From Chloroflexota bacterium (GTDB taxonomy: Bacteria > Chloroflexota > Dehalococcoidia > JACPEP01): a stretch of 64,000 nt of DNA. Within the stretch, counting starts at the first letter, position 1, and every line of letters begins with the position of its first letter. Location of the stretch: assembly GCA_016183425.1 (NCBI GenBank), contig JACPEP010000042.1, forward strand, positions 87,794 through 151,793, in the 5' to 3' direction. This document shows, in pieces, positions 54,763-63,378 of this stretch. The notes below the pieces were generated by a model. The model saw only the letters and a program-made list of their open reading frames with translations, was not told the origin of the DNA and did no database searches. Made by a program: the position numbers and the translations under genes.

Positions 54763-55629
54763 TTAGGCCCTGGCCCCCACCAGCTCGCCGGGGGCGAAGC
54801 TGGTGGAATACTTGGCGACGATGGGTTTGATGTCATCCATAAAAATGGGCCGGGGCAGGTAGGTGTCCCTGTTGTTGAGGATCTTCAGGGCCAGGGTGCG
54901 ATATTCCTCGGCTTGGGCGGAGTTGGGGGCGGCCTGGATAACCGTCTGTCCCTTCAGTTCCGCCTCCTGGACGGTGCGGGAGCGCGGGATGTGGTGAATG
55001 ACAGGAAGGCCCATGAGCTCGGCCACCGCCTCCACGATCTTCTCCTCGTTAGGCACCCCCCGCATGTTGTTGATAATGCCGGCGACGGAGGTGTCGGCCC
55101 CGGCCTCATTCATGGTCAGCACAGCGCGCGCGATGTTGCTCATCTGCAGAAGGGTGAGGGCTTCGCCGCAGGTGACAATATACATCTCCCGCGCAAAGCC
55201 GGCCCGGATAGGCTGGCTAAAGCCGCCGCACACCACGTCTCCCAGAACGTCAAAGAGAGCGAAATCGATGTTGTGGCGTTCAAAGACCTTGAATTTGTTG
55301 AGGAACTCCAGGGCTACCATCACCCCTCGTCCGGCGCAGCCGGTGCCTGGCTTGGGACCGCCGGACTCTACCCCCAGTATGCCGTTGTAACCCTGGTGCA
55401 CGCAGCTCAGAATAACCTCTTCCGTGATCCCCCGCTTCCTCGTTTCGTCGAGGACGGTGGGCTTCAGTTTACCACCACAGAGGGTAGCGATGGAGTCTCG
55501 TTTGGGGTCGCACCCTACCTGCATCACCTTGAGACCCATGTGAGACAGGGCGGCGCTGATGTTGGACGAGGTGGTGGATTTGCCAATACCACCCTTGCCG
55601 TATACGGCGATGGTTCTCATTTCGGCCAT
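54763..55629 (-). CDS. NifH-like nitrogenase reductase-type protein, copy H1
   Basis: 288 residues. P-loop GKGGIGKSTT (11-20), switch I CDPKRD (C40, D41), [4Fe-4S] ligand Cys 98 in TGCAGRG and Cys 134 in DVLGDVVCGG. All NifH/BchL/CfbC catalytic residues are present, so it should be an ATP-dependent Fe protein donating electrons to a NifDK-like partner. Last gene of the four-gene operon, 45 bp after the other NifH-like gene. Not the classical NifH: overall sequence is divergent and no nif assembly genes are near. Confidence 0.9.
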   Translation of the reverse strand: MAEMRTIAVYGKGGIGKSTTSSNISAALSHMGLKVMQVGCDPKRDSIATLCGGKLKPTVLDETRKRGITEEVILSCVHQGYNGILGVESGGPKPGTGCAGRGVMVALEFLNKFKVFERHNIDFALFDVLGDVVCGGFSQPIRAGFAREMYIVTCGEALTLLQMSNIARAVLTMNEAGADTSVAGIINNMRGVPNEEKIVEAVAELMGLPVIHHIPRSRTVQEAELKGQTVIQAAPNSAQAEEYRTLALKILNNRDTYLPRPIFMDDIKPIVAKYSTSFAPGELVGARA

Positions 55630-55674
55630 TTTGATGATACCCCCTCTCTATCCTTCTCTAAGAATGACCCGTAC

Positions 55675-56508
55675 CTAATTTAGAGCCTGGTACTTTACCA
55701 GGAGTTGGATTATGTTTTCGATGGTGGTCGGAGTGGGGACCACGGCCCCGGGGTCTTCCCGAAGGCGGCGGGCCAGGGCACGGAAGACTTCCGCCTCCTG
55801 GGACTGAGGCCGTTTCTCCATAACGGTTCCTCCCTCCCCCTCTGCCTCCTGAAAGATACGGCTGCGAGGGATGTGGGCCAACACCGGAACGTGAAGCATC
55901 TCGCTGAACTCGGCCACCAGCTCTTCCTCCTGAGCGACGCCCCGCATGTTGTTGATAAAACCGCCCACCTTCACCTTAGCTGTCTTGGTGTTGGCCATTT
56001 CCTCGATGGCGATGCAGATGTTGTTGGCGGAGTACAGGGACATGAGCTCTCCGCTGGTGACGATATAGACCTGGTCGGCGAACCCACCCCTCATGGGCTG
56101 GGCGAAGCCGCCGCAAACGATGTCCCCCAAGACATCGTAAATAGCGAAGGTGGTGGCCATCTCTTCAATAAGCTTATATTTGGCCAGGTACTCCAGGGCC
56201 ATGGATACCCCGCGGCCAGCGCAGCCCGTGGCTGGCGGCGGCCCCCCCGACTCGGCGCACAAAACGCCCCGGTAGCCTTCCAAGATACAGTCCCTGACCG
56301 TCTCTCTGGAGACGCCCTTCACCCGGGTGTATTCCAGGATGTTTTTGTCCAGAAGGTCTCCTCCGTGGAGGAAGGAGGTAGAGTCTCCTTTGGGGGAGCA
56401 GCCCACCTGGAGTACCCTCTCTCCCGCTTCTACCAGGGCGACGGCCAGGTTGGCAGCCACCAGGGACTTTCCGATGCCCCCCTTGCCGTAGATGGCTATC
56501 TGTCTCAT
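55675..56508 (-). CDS. NifH-like nitrogenase reductase-type protein, copy H2
   Basis: 277 residues. P-loop GKGGIGKS (8-15), [4Fe-4S] ligands Cys 96 (TGCAGRG) and Cys 132 (DVLGDIVCGG). Switch I reads CSPKGD: the Asp equivalent to NifH Asp39 is Ser38, confirmed in the codons (TCC), while the second Asp is kept. The protein could bind nucleotide yet differ in hydrolysis or gating. It is clearly a paralogue of H1 but well diverged. The two genes are encoded side by side. Confidence 0.9.
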   Translation of the reverse strand: MRQIAIYGKGGIGKSLVAANLAVALVEAGERVLQVGCSPKGDSTSFLHGGDLLDKNILEYTRVKGVSRETVRDCILEGYRGVLCAESGGPPPATGCAGRGVSMALEYLAKYKLIEEMATTFAIYDVLGDIVCGGFAQPMRGGFADQVYIVTSGELMSLYSANNICIAIEEMANTKTAKVKVGGFINNMRGVAQEEELVAEFSEMLHVPVLAHIPRSRIFQEAEGEGGTVMEKRPQSQEAEVFRALARRLREDPGAVVPTPTTIENIIQLLVKYQALN

Positions 56509-56549
56509 GGGAACGCCTCCTCTCGTATGATTTGTTGTCTACCCATTTT

Positions 56550-57893
56550 TCAGCGCTTTCTCTTCGGTGGCGCTGGTGGACCGGTTCGGCTGAGGGGATC
56601 CCTTAGACGGTCTTCAAAGAGCTGATACATGGGCCGGTTTCCCTCGCGAAGACCCTGGAGAAGCTCTTTGACGAGGGTGGGGATGCCCCGAAAGCCCATG
56701 AAAGGCTCGCTGCCGCGCACCCGTAAGGGTTCCACGGGGATGGCCACCGGAACCAGGGGCACGTTGTACATATCGGCCAGGGCCAGATGGTTCCAGCTAC
56801 TGCCTCCCAGAAGGAGGTCCGGCTTGTCCTCTTTGAGCACTTCCTCAATCTGGAAGAGGTTGATGTGCACGTTTACCTGGGGGTTTATGCCTTTTTCCCG
56901 GATGACCTTTTGCAGCAGCTCGTCCGCCTGCTCGCTGGTGCCACTGGAGGTGCCCACTAAGATTGGCTCCACGCCTAGCTCACACAGGAAGTTGGTTAGG
57001 GCAATGGCTCGCTCAACGGCGGCGACGATGGCCACTCGCTTTCCTTTAAGCTGGCCGTCGAGCCGAGCCACCTCTTCTCGGGCCACGGCGGATTCTCGGG
57101 CGATGAGAGCCTCGACTTCCTTTTCGCGACCGGTGGCCCTGGCTATCTCCCGTAGCCAGGTGGCGGTGGCCTCAAAGCCATAAGGGGCCAAAGAATCGTG
57201 GCCTACGTAAGGTACGCCCCAGCGCTCTTTCATGGTGTGAGCGATGCTAGAGGCGGCGGGCTCGCAGAGGAGTACCCCCAAGGAAGCCTGGGACGCTCTC
57301 TGGATGTCCTCTAACGTGGTTCCGGAGGTGAAGACGCAACGGATGTGGAGTCCCAGCTCTTTGATGAGCCGCTCTATCTCCTCCAGGTTGGAGTCGTCGC
57401 TGAAGTAGCCCAGAAGGTTGATACTGTTCTCTTCTCTGGTTTCCGGCTCCTCCACCAGGGCATCTACTAACCGCTCCAGAGCCATGCGGTAGCCATCCAC
57501 CAGGTCTCCCTCGTAGCCACAGGTGGGTACGGCGATGAGCTTGGCGTTGACGTCGTACTGCACCTGCTGAACGATGTCTTCGATGTCCTCGCCGATGGTC
57601 TTGCTGGCGCAGGCGTTGAGGACGGCCATGACCCGGGGTTCGAACTGCCTGTCCGCCTGACGGATGTATGCCTTGGCCTTGTCCTCGGCGCCAAAGATGA
57701 CGTCGTTCTCCGAAAGGAGGGTACATTTCAGGTTCATTTTCCGGCCTCGGCCCACGGCGTTAATGGTGTTGAGGTAGGCCACGCAGCCGGGAGGGGAGTG
57801 CACCAGAACCAGGCTTTCTTTTATGGCATCCATGGCCTCCATGGCCCCCAGGGTCATGCAGGGGGCCTGGGCTTCAGAAAGTACCGTCGCCAT
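56550..57893 (-). CDS. nitrogenase-like component, K/N/B-type subunit
   Basis: 447 residues. Cluster-type Cys 12 (APCMT), 37 (SPPGC) and 95 (LNACASKTIGED), the triplet used for the P-cluster or a bridging [4Fe-4S] in NifDK/BchNB; Cys 210 (VLLCEP) aligns with the cofactor-ligand region of D-type subunits. The VIFGAEDKAKAYI segment is family-typical. Should pair with the D-like subunit. The C-terminus is Arg/Pro-rich. AGGGGGAGGTGA precedes the ATG. Confidence 0.88.
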   Translation of the reverse strand: MATVLSEAQAPCMTLGAMEAMDAIKESLVLVHSPPGCVAYLNTINAVGRGRKMNLKCTLLSENDVIFGAEDKAKAYIRQADRQFEPRVMAVLNACASKTIGEDIEDIVQQVQYDVNAKLIAVPTCGYEGDLVDGYRMALERLVDALVEEPETREENSINLLGYFSDDSNLEEIERLIKELGLHIRCVFTSGTTLEDIQRASQASLGVLLCEPAASSIAHTMKERWGVPYVGHDSLAPYGFEATATWLREIARATGREKEVEALIARESAVAREEVARLDGQLKGKRVAIVAAVERAIALTNFLCELGVEPILVGTSSGTSEQADELLQKVIREKGINPQVNVHINLFQIEEVLKEDKPDLLLGGSSWNHLALADMYNVPLVPVAIPVEPLRVRGSEPFMGFRGIPTLVKELLQGLREGNRPMYQLFEDRLRDPLSRTGPPAPPKRKR

Positions 57894-57912
57894 TTCTCAC
57901 CTCCCCCTTTAC

Positions 57913-59595
57913 CTACTTGTCTTTCTTTTCGAGGCGGATTCGAATCTCATCGGGGTTTCGGGAGCCGTAGGCCCGCTGGGCGAAATCCCAGACGGGATGA
58001 TCCGGGGAATACCTTTGGGAGGCCTTGGGCTGGTAACGCCATACCATATGTTGCGGCGTATAGACCACCTCTCGGATGAGGTCGATCTCCGGGGGCAACT
58101 CTACGGTGCCCTCGGGTAGCCCTATTCCTCGGCCAATGTCCCGAACGAATTTAACTGCCCCATTAAAGCCGTACCACGGCTCCTCATATTCCATGAGGGT
58201 GAGAAGACAGGGTTGGTATTCCTGTATTACCTCGGAGCGGGCAATCACAGCCTGAAGGTCGATGGGGTTGCCCACACCAGACTGGCCGGCCACTCCGGCA
58301 CCAAAGCTGCCGTGGTAGACGCGCTCCTGTCCCTTGCCGCCCTTGAGGGGAACCGGGGAGCCGCCGATGAGGAGCTCCGGTTGCAGGGTGTTAAAGACCT
58401 CCCGGATGGTCTCCTCTTTCATGCGGTCTCGAACGATCATCACGGGCGGCTCCAGGCCGTGCTGGGCGGCGATCTGCTTGATGCGCTCTGTGCGCTTACC
58501 CCAACCACCGGAGATGCGCAGGATAACGGGGTTCATCCCCAGCTCGGCGCAGTAGCGGTACATGGCCATGGGGTGGCTGATGCCGGAGCAGATGGAGACC
58601 TTCCTTCCCTTGAGGAACTTCTTGGCCTCGGCTATGCGTGCCTCTGAGCGGGCGGTCAGCTCCGCGCACAGCTCCCGGGCCTGTTTTTCTTTACCGAAGA
58701 AGCTGGCGATGCCCATGACCCAGTCGTTCATCACCCCCAGGCCCAAAGGAGACATCTCGATGCTGTAGTAGGGGATGTCGTACTTTTCTTTCATCAGCTC
58801 CGCCAGCTTGAGAACAGTGCTCTCGCACTTAAGAGCGTTGAGGTTGGCCTCGGCGGCGTGTTGGATGTCCTCTAGGGTGGCCTCAGCGGTGAAGACGCAG
58901 TTGATGTCAATGCCCAGCATTCTCAGGGGCCACTTAAGCTCCTCTATCTCCAATCGCCAGGGGTTGTGCTCCCCCAGGATGTTTACGGAATACTCCTTCT
59001 TCACCTTGGGGGGCTCGATGAGGTTGTTGAAAATGGCTTCATAGAGGCTCCAGTAGTCGGTGCGCTCGTCGGTGAGACAGAAGGCCCGGTAGCGATAGCC
59101 GCCGGCCTTCACCGCCACCACCTTCACGGGGATCTTTTTCATCACCCGTTGGGCCGCCAACTGTATGTCCTCGCCGATGAGGTCGGCGGCACAGGCGGCG
59201 AAGACGAAGACCATCTCCGGAGGCTTACCTGTGTCCTCGGGAAACATGGGATAGGAGCGGACGGTTTCGTAGGCCTCAATGATGGTCTTTTCCAGCTTCT
59301 CGCTAGCGCCAAAGACCACATCGTCTCGCTGCATATCGGTGGTGAAGATACGGGCAGCGGTGGGGTAGGGAGGGCCAGTGCTGTGGAACATGGTGAAGAA
59401 CTCGCCGGGTCCCCAGCCACAGCCTTTGGGTCCGTGAATGACCACTACGCTACGGTGCATAATGGCGGCCACGCGGCTGACGAACCATAGCCAGCAGGTG
59501 TCGTTGGGCATGCGCCATGGCAGTTCGCCCAGCTCGGTGGGGTCCTGGACGACGCAGGTAGCCCACTCCTGTCGCAGTTCCTCTAGTGCCTTCAT
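57913..59595 (-). CDS. nitrogenase-like component, D-type subunit
   Basis: 560 residues, longer than BchN/CfbD. Cluster-type Cys 34 (NDTCW), 59 (GPKGCG) and 135 (FAACAADLIGED). Cys 257 in LNALKCEST aligns with the NifD Cys275 FeMo-co ligand, whereas the position of His442 falls at about Thr466 in the LLTLMEYEEPWYGFNG block. So an active-site metal cofactor or a substrate held by Cys is possible, but canonical FeMo-co ligation is not complete. The last ~80 residues are an extra, basic extension. First gene of the operon, after GAAGGGAGGG. Confidence 0.9.
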   Translation of the reverse strand: MKALEELRQEWATCVVQDPTELGELPWRMPNDTCWLWFVSRVAAIMHRSVVVIHGPKGCGWGPGEFFTMFHSTGPPYPTAARIFTTDMQRDDVVFGASEKLEKTIIEAYETVRSYPMFPEDTGKPPEMVFVFAACAADLIGEDIQLAAQRVMKKIPVKVVAVKAGGYRYRAFCLTDERTDYWSLYEAIFNNLIEPPKVKKEYSVNILGEHNPWRLEIEELKWPLRMLGIDINCVFTAEATLEDIQHAAEANLNALKCESTVLKLAELMKEKYDIPYYSIEMSPLGLGVMNDWVMGIASFFGKEKQARELCAELTARSEARIAEAKKFLKGRKVSICSGISHPMAMYRYCAELGMNPVILRISGGWGKRTERIKQIAAQHGLEPPVMIVRDRMKEETIREVFNTLQPELLIGGSPVPLKGGKGQERVYHGSFGAGVAGQSGVGNPIDLQAVIARSEVIQEYQPCLLTLMEYEEPWYGFNGAVKFVRDIGRGIGLPEGTVELPPEIDLIREVVYTPQHMVWRYQPKASQRYSPDHPVWDFAQRAYGSRNPDEIRIRLEKKDK

Positions 59596-59658
59596 GGGCC
59601 CTCCCTTCTATGCCTTCGGTTAAAGGTTACCTGTTTTAAAAATGCTAGGAACGGCATC

Positions 59659-59687
59659 ATCGTATCATGGCAGAGAAGCTTTGTCAA
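59659..59687 (-). promoter_or_regulatory. promoter of the nitrogenase-like operon
   Basis: Minus strand TTGACA and TACGAT with a 17-bp spacer, about 64 bp upstream of the D-like start. No sigma54 (GG-N10-GC) element is obvious. A direct repeat AATGTT-CTA-AATGTT lies upstream of the -35 (near 59720-59735) and could be a regulator site. Confidence 0.72.
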
Positions 59688-59776
59688 GTGATTAAAGTAA
59701 AAAATGGGCAAATAATTGTAACATTTAGAACATTGTCGCATAGATAAAGCGTCAAAAATGTCTCATGGGGGGGGGC

Positions 59777-59805
59777 TTGACGGCGGTTGGTGACTCCTCT
59801 ATAGT
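59777..59805 (+). promoter_or_regulatory. promoter of the cupin pair
   Basis: TTGACG and TATAGT, 17-bp spacer, about 85 bp before ATG 59890, divergent from the nitrogenase-like promoter about 90 bp away. A run of 9 G (59767-59775) lies directly upstream of the -35. Confidence 0.72.
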
Positions 59806-59889
59806 AGTGCCGTCGTTGGAGGAGGGGCTTCTCATTCTCCGGCCCCTCAGAAGAGCAAAGTACCGTGATCCATAGAAGGAGGAGTACGC

Positions 59890-60387
59890 ATGGGAAAGAA
59901 AGACGATCGGGTATACGTTCGCGGCATCACCAGCGCTGACTACGGGCTGGAAGGAGAGCGGCAGCGCATGCTCAAAGCCCCCCGGGTGGTTAAGGGCAAG
60001 GATCAGGAATGGGAGGGAGGGCCTCTTCACTGGAACAAGACCATAATCTGTCCCCAGACCGTTCCCGCCCAGACCCTGTATATGCATGTGGAGGCCATGG
60101 CTCCGGGTGCCCACTCTCAAAAACACGGGCACCAGAACGAAGCCATGTTTTACATTCTGGATGGAAAGGGATACGAGATCCACGACGGTAAGCGCTACGA
60201 ATGGCAGGCCGGGGACGCCGTGGTCGTCCACGCCGGCTGTGTCCATCAGCACTTCAATGCCGATCCCAACAAGCCGGCCCGCATGCTGGTCATCAAGACC
60301 AAGCCCATGTACAACTTCATGAATCTCAACGAGCAGGGCCTGGTGGAGCCGGGTCCCCAAGGCCCTCCCTTCGATCCCGACGCCTAG
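59890..60387 (+). CDS. cupin protein 1 next to the nitrogenase-like operon
   Basis: 165 residues. Motif 1 SQKHGHQNEAMFYILDG (H-x-H and Glu) and motif 2 VHAGCVHQHFNAD (His) are a complete cupin metal site. A short Met/Arg-rich N-terminal part precedes the barrel. GAAGGAGGAG ribosome site. Paralogous to the next gene in the last part of the fold (both end HQHFNAD). Divergent with, and possibly coregulated with, the nitrogenase-like genes. Confidence 0.85.
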   Translation: MGKKDDRVYVRGITSADYGLEGERQRMLKAPRVVKGKDQEWEGGPLHWNKTIICPQTVPAQTLYMHVEAMAPGAHSQKHGHQNEAMFYILDGKGYEIHDGKRYEWQAGDAVVVHAGCVHQHFNADPNKPARMLVIKTKPMYNFMNLNEQGLVEPGPQGPPFDPDA

Positions 60388-60428
60388 GTCCGGGGCTTGT
60401 TACATTAAAGAAAAGAAGGAGAAACATC

Positions 60429-60980
60429 ATGCCGCACGAGGAATCGCAGCGCTCCCAGCTCAGCAAGGCCGCCGCTTCATATTACCAAGAGAGACTGAAG
60501 CAGGCTCAGGAAGACAAGGTCAGGGACGATAGCCTGAAAAAGGTGGTGAAGGCCGAGGAGATGCCCTGGGAGAACTCCCCCCAGGGCCGCATCAAGCATG
60601 TGATGAACGAAACCACTGGTGCCCGGGTCAAGACGGTGGATGCCTTTATCCTGGAGTTGCCCCCAGGGGGACGCTCCGGTAAGCACCGCCATTTTGCGGA
60701 GGAATGCTTCTTCGTCCTGGAGGGGAGGGGGTACGACCTTCACTGGGACGTGGATGTGGAGCTAAAAGACAAGTACTATCGGAAGGCGCAGGACAAAAGC
60801 CAGCGCTTTGACTGGGAAGAAGGGGACTGCGTTTACATTCCGGTGAACACGGTGCACCAGCACTTCAACGCCGATGCCGGAAAGCCAGCCCGCATCATCT
60901 GTGCCACGAATCGGGCCTACCGGCTGGTGGGCTACGGCGATATTGAGCAGCTAGAGAACGCACCGGATTATAAGCCCTGA
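60429..60980 (+). CDS. cupin protein 2
   Basis: 183 residues from ATG 60429 (GAAGGAGAAA). A helical N-terminal region (about 1-60), then the barrel with SGKHRHFAEECFFVLEG and PVNTVHQHFNAD. The extra DLHWDVDVELKDKYY insertion makes it larger than cupin 1. Probably a metal-dependent oxygenase/isomerase or binding protein for an organic acid. Confidence 0.85.
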   Translation: MPHEESQRSQLSKAAASYYQERLKQAQEDKVRDDSLKKVVKAEEMPWENSPQGRIKHVMNETTGARVKTVDAFILELPPGGRSGKHRHFAEECFFVLEGRGYDLHWDVDVELKDKYYRKAQDKSQRFDWEEGDCVYIPVNTVHQHFNADAGKPARIICATNRAYRLVGYGDIEQLENAPDYKP

Positions 60981-61007
60981 GTTGGAGACCCGTCAAAAAC
61001 TGCCTCT

Positions 61008-62006
61008 CTAGACCTGCAACACTCCCGCCCCCTGGATTTTGCCCTCCTTGAGTTTTCGCAGGGCTTGATTGGCCTGCGACAGGGGAAATACTTCCACCTG
61101 AGTGTGCAGGGGTATCTCCGCTGCCAAGTGGAGAAGCTCTCGGGCATCCTCGCGAGTGCTGTTGGTCACGGTGCGTACCGTCTTTTCGTAATAGAGGTGG
61201 GTGGGGTAGTCCAGTTCCGGGATGGGGGTCATATAGATACCGGCCAGAGCCAAAGTGCTGCCTCTCTCCAAAACCTGCAAAGCCTGGGGCACTTGCTCTC
61301 CGGCGGGGGAGAAGATTACGGCGCCGTGAAGTTTGGTGGGGGGCGTCTCCCCAGGCTCACCCGTCCAGACAGCGCCCAGGCGGGTGGCCAGGCGGCGGTG
61401 TTCCTCGCCTCGGGAAAAGACGTACACTTGGCATCCCCAATGACGGGCCACCTGAATGACGATGTGGGCCGAGGCGCCAAAGCCGTAAAGGCCCAGTCGT
61501 TCTCCCCTCTCTATCCCCGATAGTCGCAGGGCGCGAAATCCGACGATGCCCGCGCAGAGGAGGGGTGCCGCTTCTAGGTCTGAGAAGTTCTCCGGAAGAG
61601 GAAAGACGAAGTCCTCACAGGCAATGGCTTCTGTGGCGTATCCCCCATCAACGTCCCGTCCGGTAAAGCGAGCCTGGAGGCACAAGTTCTCCTGGCCGCG
61701 GCGGCAGAAAGAGCAGTGGCCACAAGTGGAATGAAGCCAGGCGACCCCTACCCGATCCTCAGGTCGGAAATGCCGCGCTCCCTGTCCAACGCTTTCCACC
61801 CGTCCCACAATCTGGTGCCCAGGAACTATAGGGAGCTTGCCGGGAGAAACTTCCCCTTCTACGATATGAAGGTCGGTGTGGCAGATGCCGCAAGCGGAAA
61901 CGGCGATACGGATCTCCCCCGGGCCTGGCGATGGGCGAGGAAACTCCGCCTCTTCCAGGGGCGCTTCTTCTATGGGACGGGGTTGCTTGAGCGTCATGGC
62001 TTTCAC
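61008..62006 (-). CDS. zinc-dependent alcohol dehydrogenase (MDR family)
   Basis: 332 residues from GTG 62006 (VKAMTLKQ); the longer frame is not supported. Catalytic zinc site CGICHTDLH and the PGHQIVG loop; structural zinc CGHCSFCRRGQENLC (about residues 90-104); nucleotide site GLYGFGASAH. Of the propanol-preferring/AdhP type, oxidising primary alcohols or reducing aldehydes with NAD(H). Converges on cupin 2. Confidence 0.92.
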   Translation of the reverse strand: MKAMTLKQPRPIEEAPLEEAEFPRPSPGPGEIRIAVSACGICHTDLHIVEGEVSPGKLPIVPGHQIVGRVESVGQGARHFRPEDRVGVAWLHSTCGHCSFCRRGQENLCLQARFTGRDVDGGYATEAIACEDFVFPLPENFSDLEAAPLLCAGIVGFRALRLSGIERGERLGLYGFGASAHIVIQVARHWGCQVYVFSRGEEHRRLATRLGAVWTGEPGETPPTKLHGAVIFSPAGEQVPQALQVLERGSTLALAGIYMTPIPELDYPTHLYYEKTVRTVTNSTREDARELLHLAAEIPLHTQVEVFPLSQANQALRKLKEGKIQGAGVLQV

Positions 62007-62181
62007 GACTATCCACCAGAATCCTTTGCATTGGGAGGGAACCAGTCGTCCCACTGTCAGTAAATGAATAGTCCTATTTTAGCTTTCAATAAGGTGTGCA
62101 TCAAGGGTGGGTTTATTCTCCGACGGCGGGCGGGGACTTCTGGAACAATAAAGTTTCTAGTACAATAATATTTGTATCTCT

Positions 62182-63378
62182 ATGGGACAAGGTTTTCTGG
62201 GTAGCCATTTGAGACGTCTTACTGTTGCGCTGGCGGCCGTCTTGATCTTGGGCCTTTTGGTGGCGCAATTCTTTTATGTGGGTAAGGAACGTCCCCTCTA
62301 TGTGCCCGTCATCCCAGCTTTGCCCATCATCTCCGCCGGTTTGCTTCCTTTGTTTGCCCCCTCACCCTCGCCTACCTCCCTCTCTGGGAGCCTACCAGAC
62401 CCCTTTATTGCTTTGGCAGTTCCCCCCGTGGGGATGCCCCCTGTTATCACGCCTACTGCTTCCCCGACGCCTCTTCCCACTTTCACTCCCACTCCTCGCC
62501 CCACCCCACCTCTCCCGACGCCGGTTCCCACGCCAACCCCGAGAAAGCCGGTGGAAAAGATCACCAAAATAGGGGTGGGGATCTACAATCATGGCGGTGG
62601 TCACGACATCAACATGCTTTTCCGGCTTAAGCCCACCATTATCCTACTCACGGAGCCGGACATGGACTTTGCTAAAGAGGTGAGGCACTGGTTCCCCAAG
62701 TCTTTCATCGTTGGGCGGCGTTTTGTGACCCAGCAGCCCTTGGACAATCCTCAGGAGCGGGGCCGGCAATTTGCCGACTACGTGGCCCAATTGGCCGTTC
62801 CTCTCCGGGGGTACGTAGATGCTTGGGTCAGCTACAACGAGCCTATCTCTGCGGGCAACTATGAGGACTACAAGGCCTACAATGCCTTTCAGGTAGCCTT
62901 TGCCCGGCGTCTTCAAGGAACCCATGGCATAGCCGCCGTGGCGGGCAACGATGCGGTAGGGGTTATTCAGCCTCAGGACTATGCCCGTTACTTTGCCGAA
63001 GCCATCGGAGAGAGTCGCTATTTCGCCCTTCATGCCTATGCCCCGCCCCGGGCCGCTTCCCTGCGTCAAGACGCGGAATGGTTTGTTTTGCGCTATCGGC
63101 TAGTCCACAAGGCCCTTCAAGAGGCGGGAGTGCGCCATGGGCCCATGATTCTTACCGAGTCCGGGCTGTGGGCGGGATGGCGGGGGGTGGTTAACGATGA
63201 GCAAATGGCGCGCGATTTTGTCTGGCTTACCGACGAGCTGGAGAAGGATCCCTATGTGTTGGGCCACGCTATCTTCGGCATCTTCGACAACGGTACCTGG
63301 CCCGACTTTGACATCTCCAATACCTCTATCCTGGACCGTTTGGGGGAATACCAGCCCCCGCCTTTAGGGGGCTCCTGA
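62182..63378 (+). CDS. membrane-anchored GH-A-like protein with Thr/Pro linker
   Basis: 398 residues: an N-terminal hydrophobic anchor (about 11-33), a Pro/Thr/Ser-rich linker (about 50-125), then a TIM-barrel-like domain. Possible acid/base Glu in WVSYNEP (about 211) and nucleophile Glu in ILTESGLW (about 325) give the GH-A geometry; HAYAPP fits an active-site loop. Probably an exported hydrolase held at the surface. A TACAAT just upstream could be its -10, but no -35 was recognised. Confidence 0.75.
   Translation: MGQGFLGSHLRRLTVALAAVLILGLLVAQFFYVGKERPLYVPVIPALPIISAGLLPLFAPSPSPTSLSGSLPDPFIALAVPPVGMPPVITPTASPTPLPTFTPTPRPTPPLPTPVPTPTPRKPVEKITKIGVGIYNHGGGHDINMLFRLKPTIILLTEPDMDFAKEVRHWFPKSFIVGRRFVTQQPLDNPQERGRQFADYVAQLAVPLRGYVDAWVSYNEPISAGNYEDYKAYNAFQVAFARRLQGTHGIAAVAGNDAVGVIQPQDYARYFAEAIGESRYFALHAYAPPRAASLRQDAEWFVLRYRLVHKALQEAGVRHGPMILTESGLWAGWRGVVNDEQMARDFVWLTDELEKDPYVLGHAIFGIFDNGTWPDFDISNTSILDRLGEYQPPPLGGS

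Noticed and set aside
54763..59595. Canonical nitrogenase (nifHDK)
   Set aside because: The His442 equivalent is missing, there are two divergent reductases, and no nifE, nifN, nifB or assembly genes are in the window.
59767..59775. Third phase-variable poly-G promoter at the cupins
   Set aside because: The G9 run lies upstream of the -35, not between -35 and -10, and is short.
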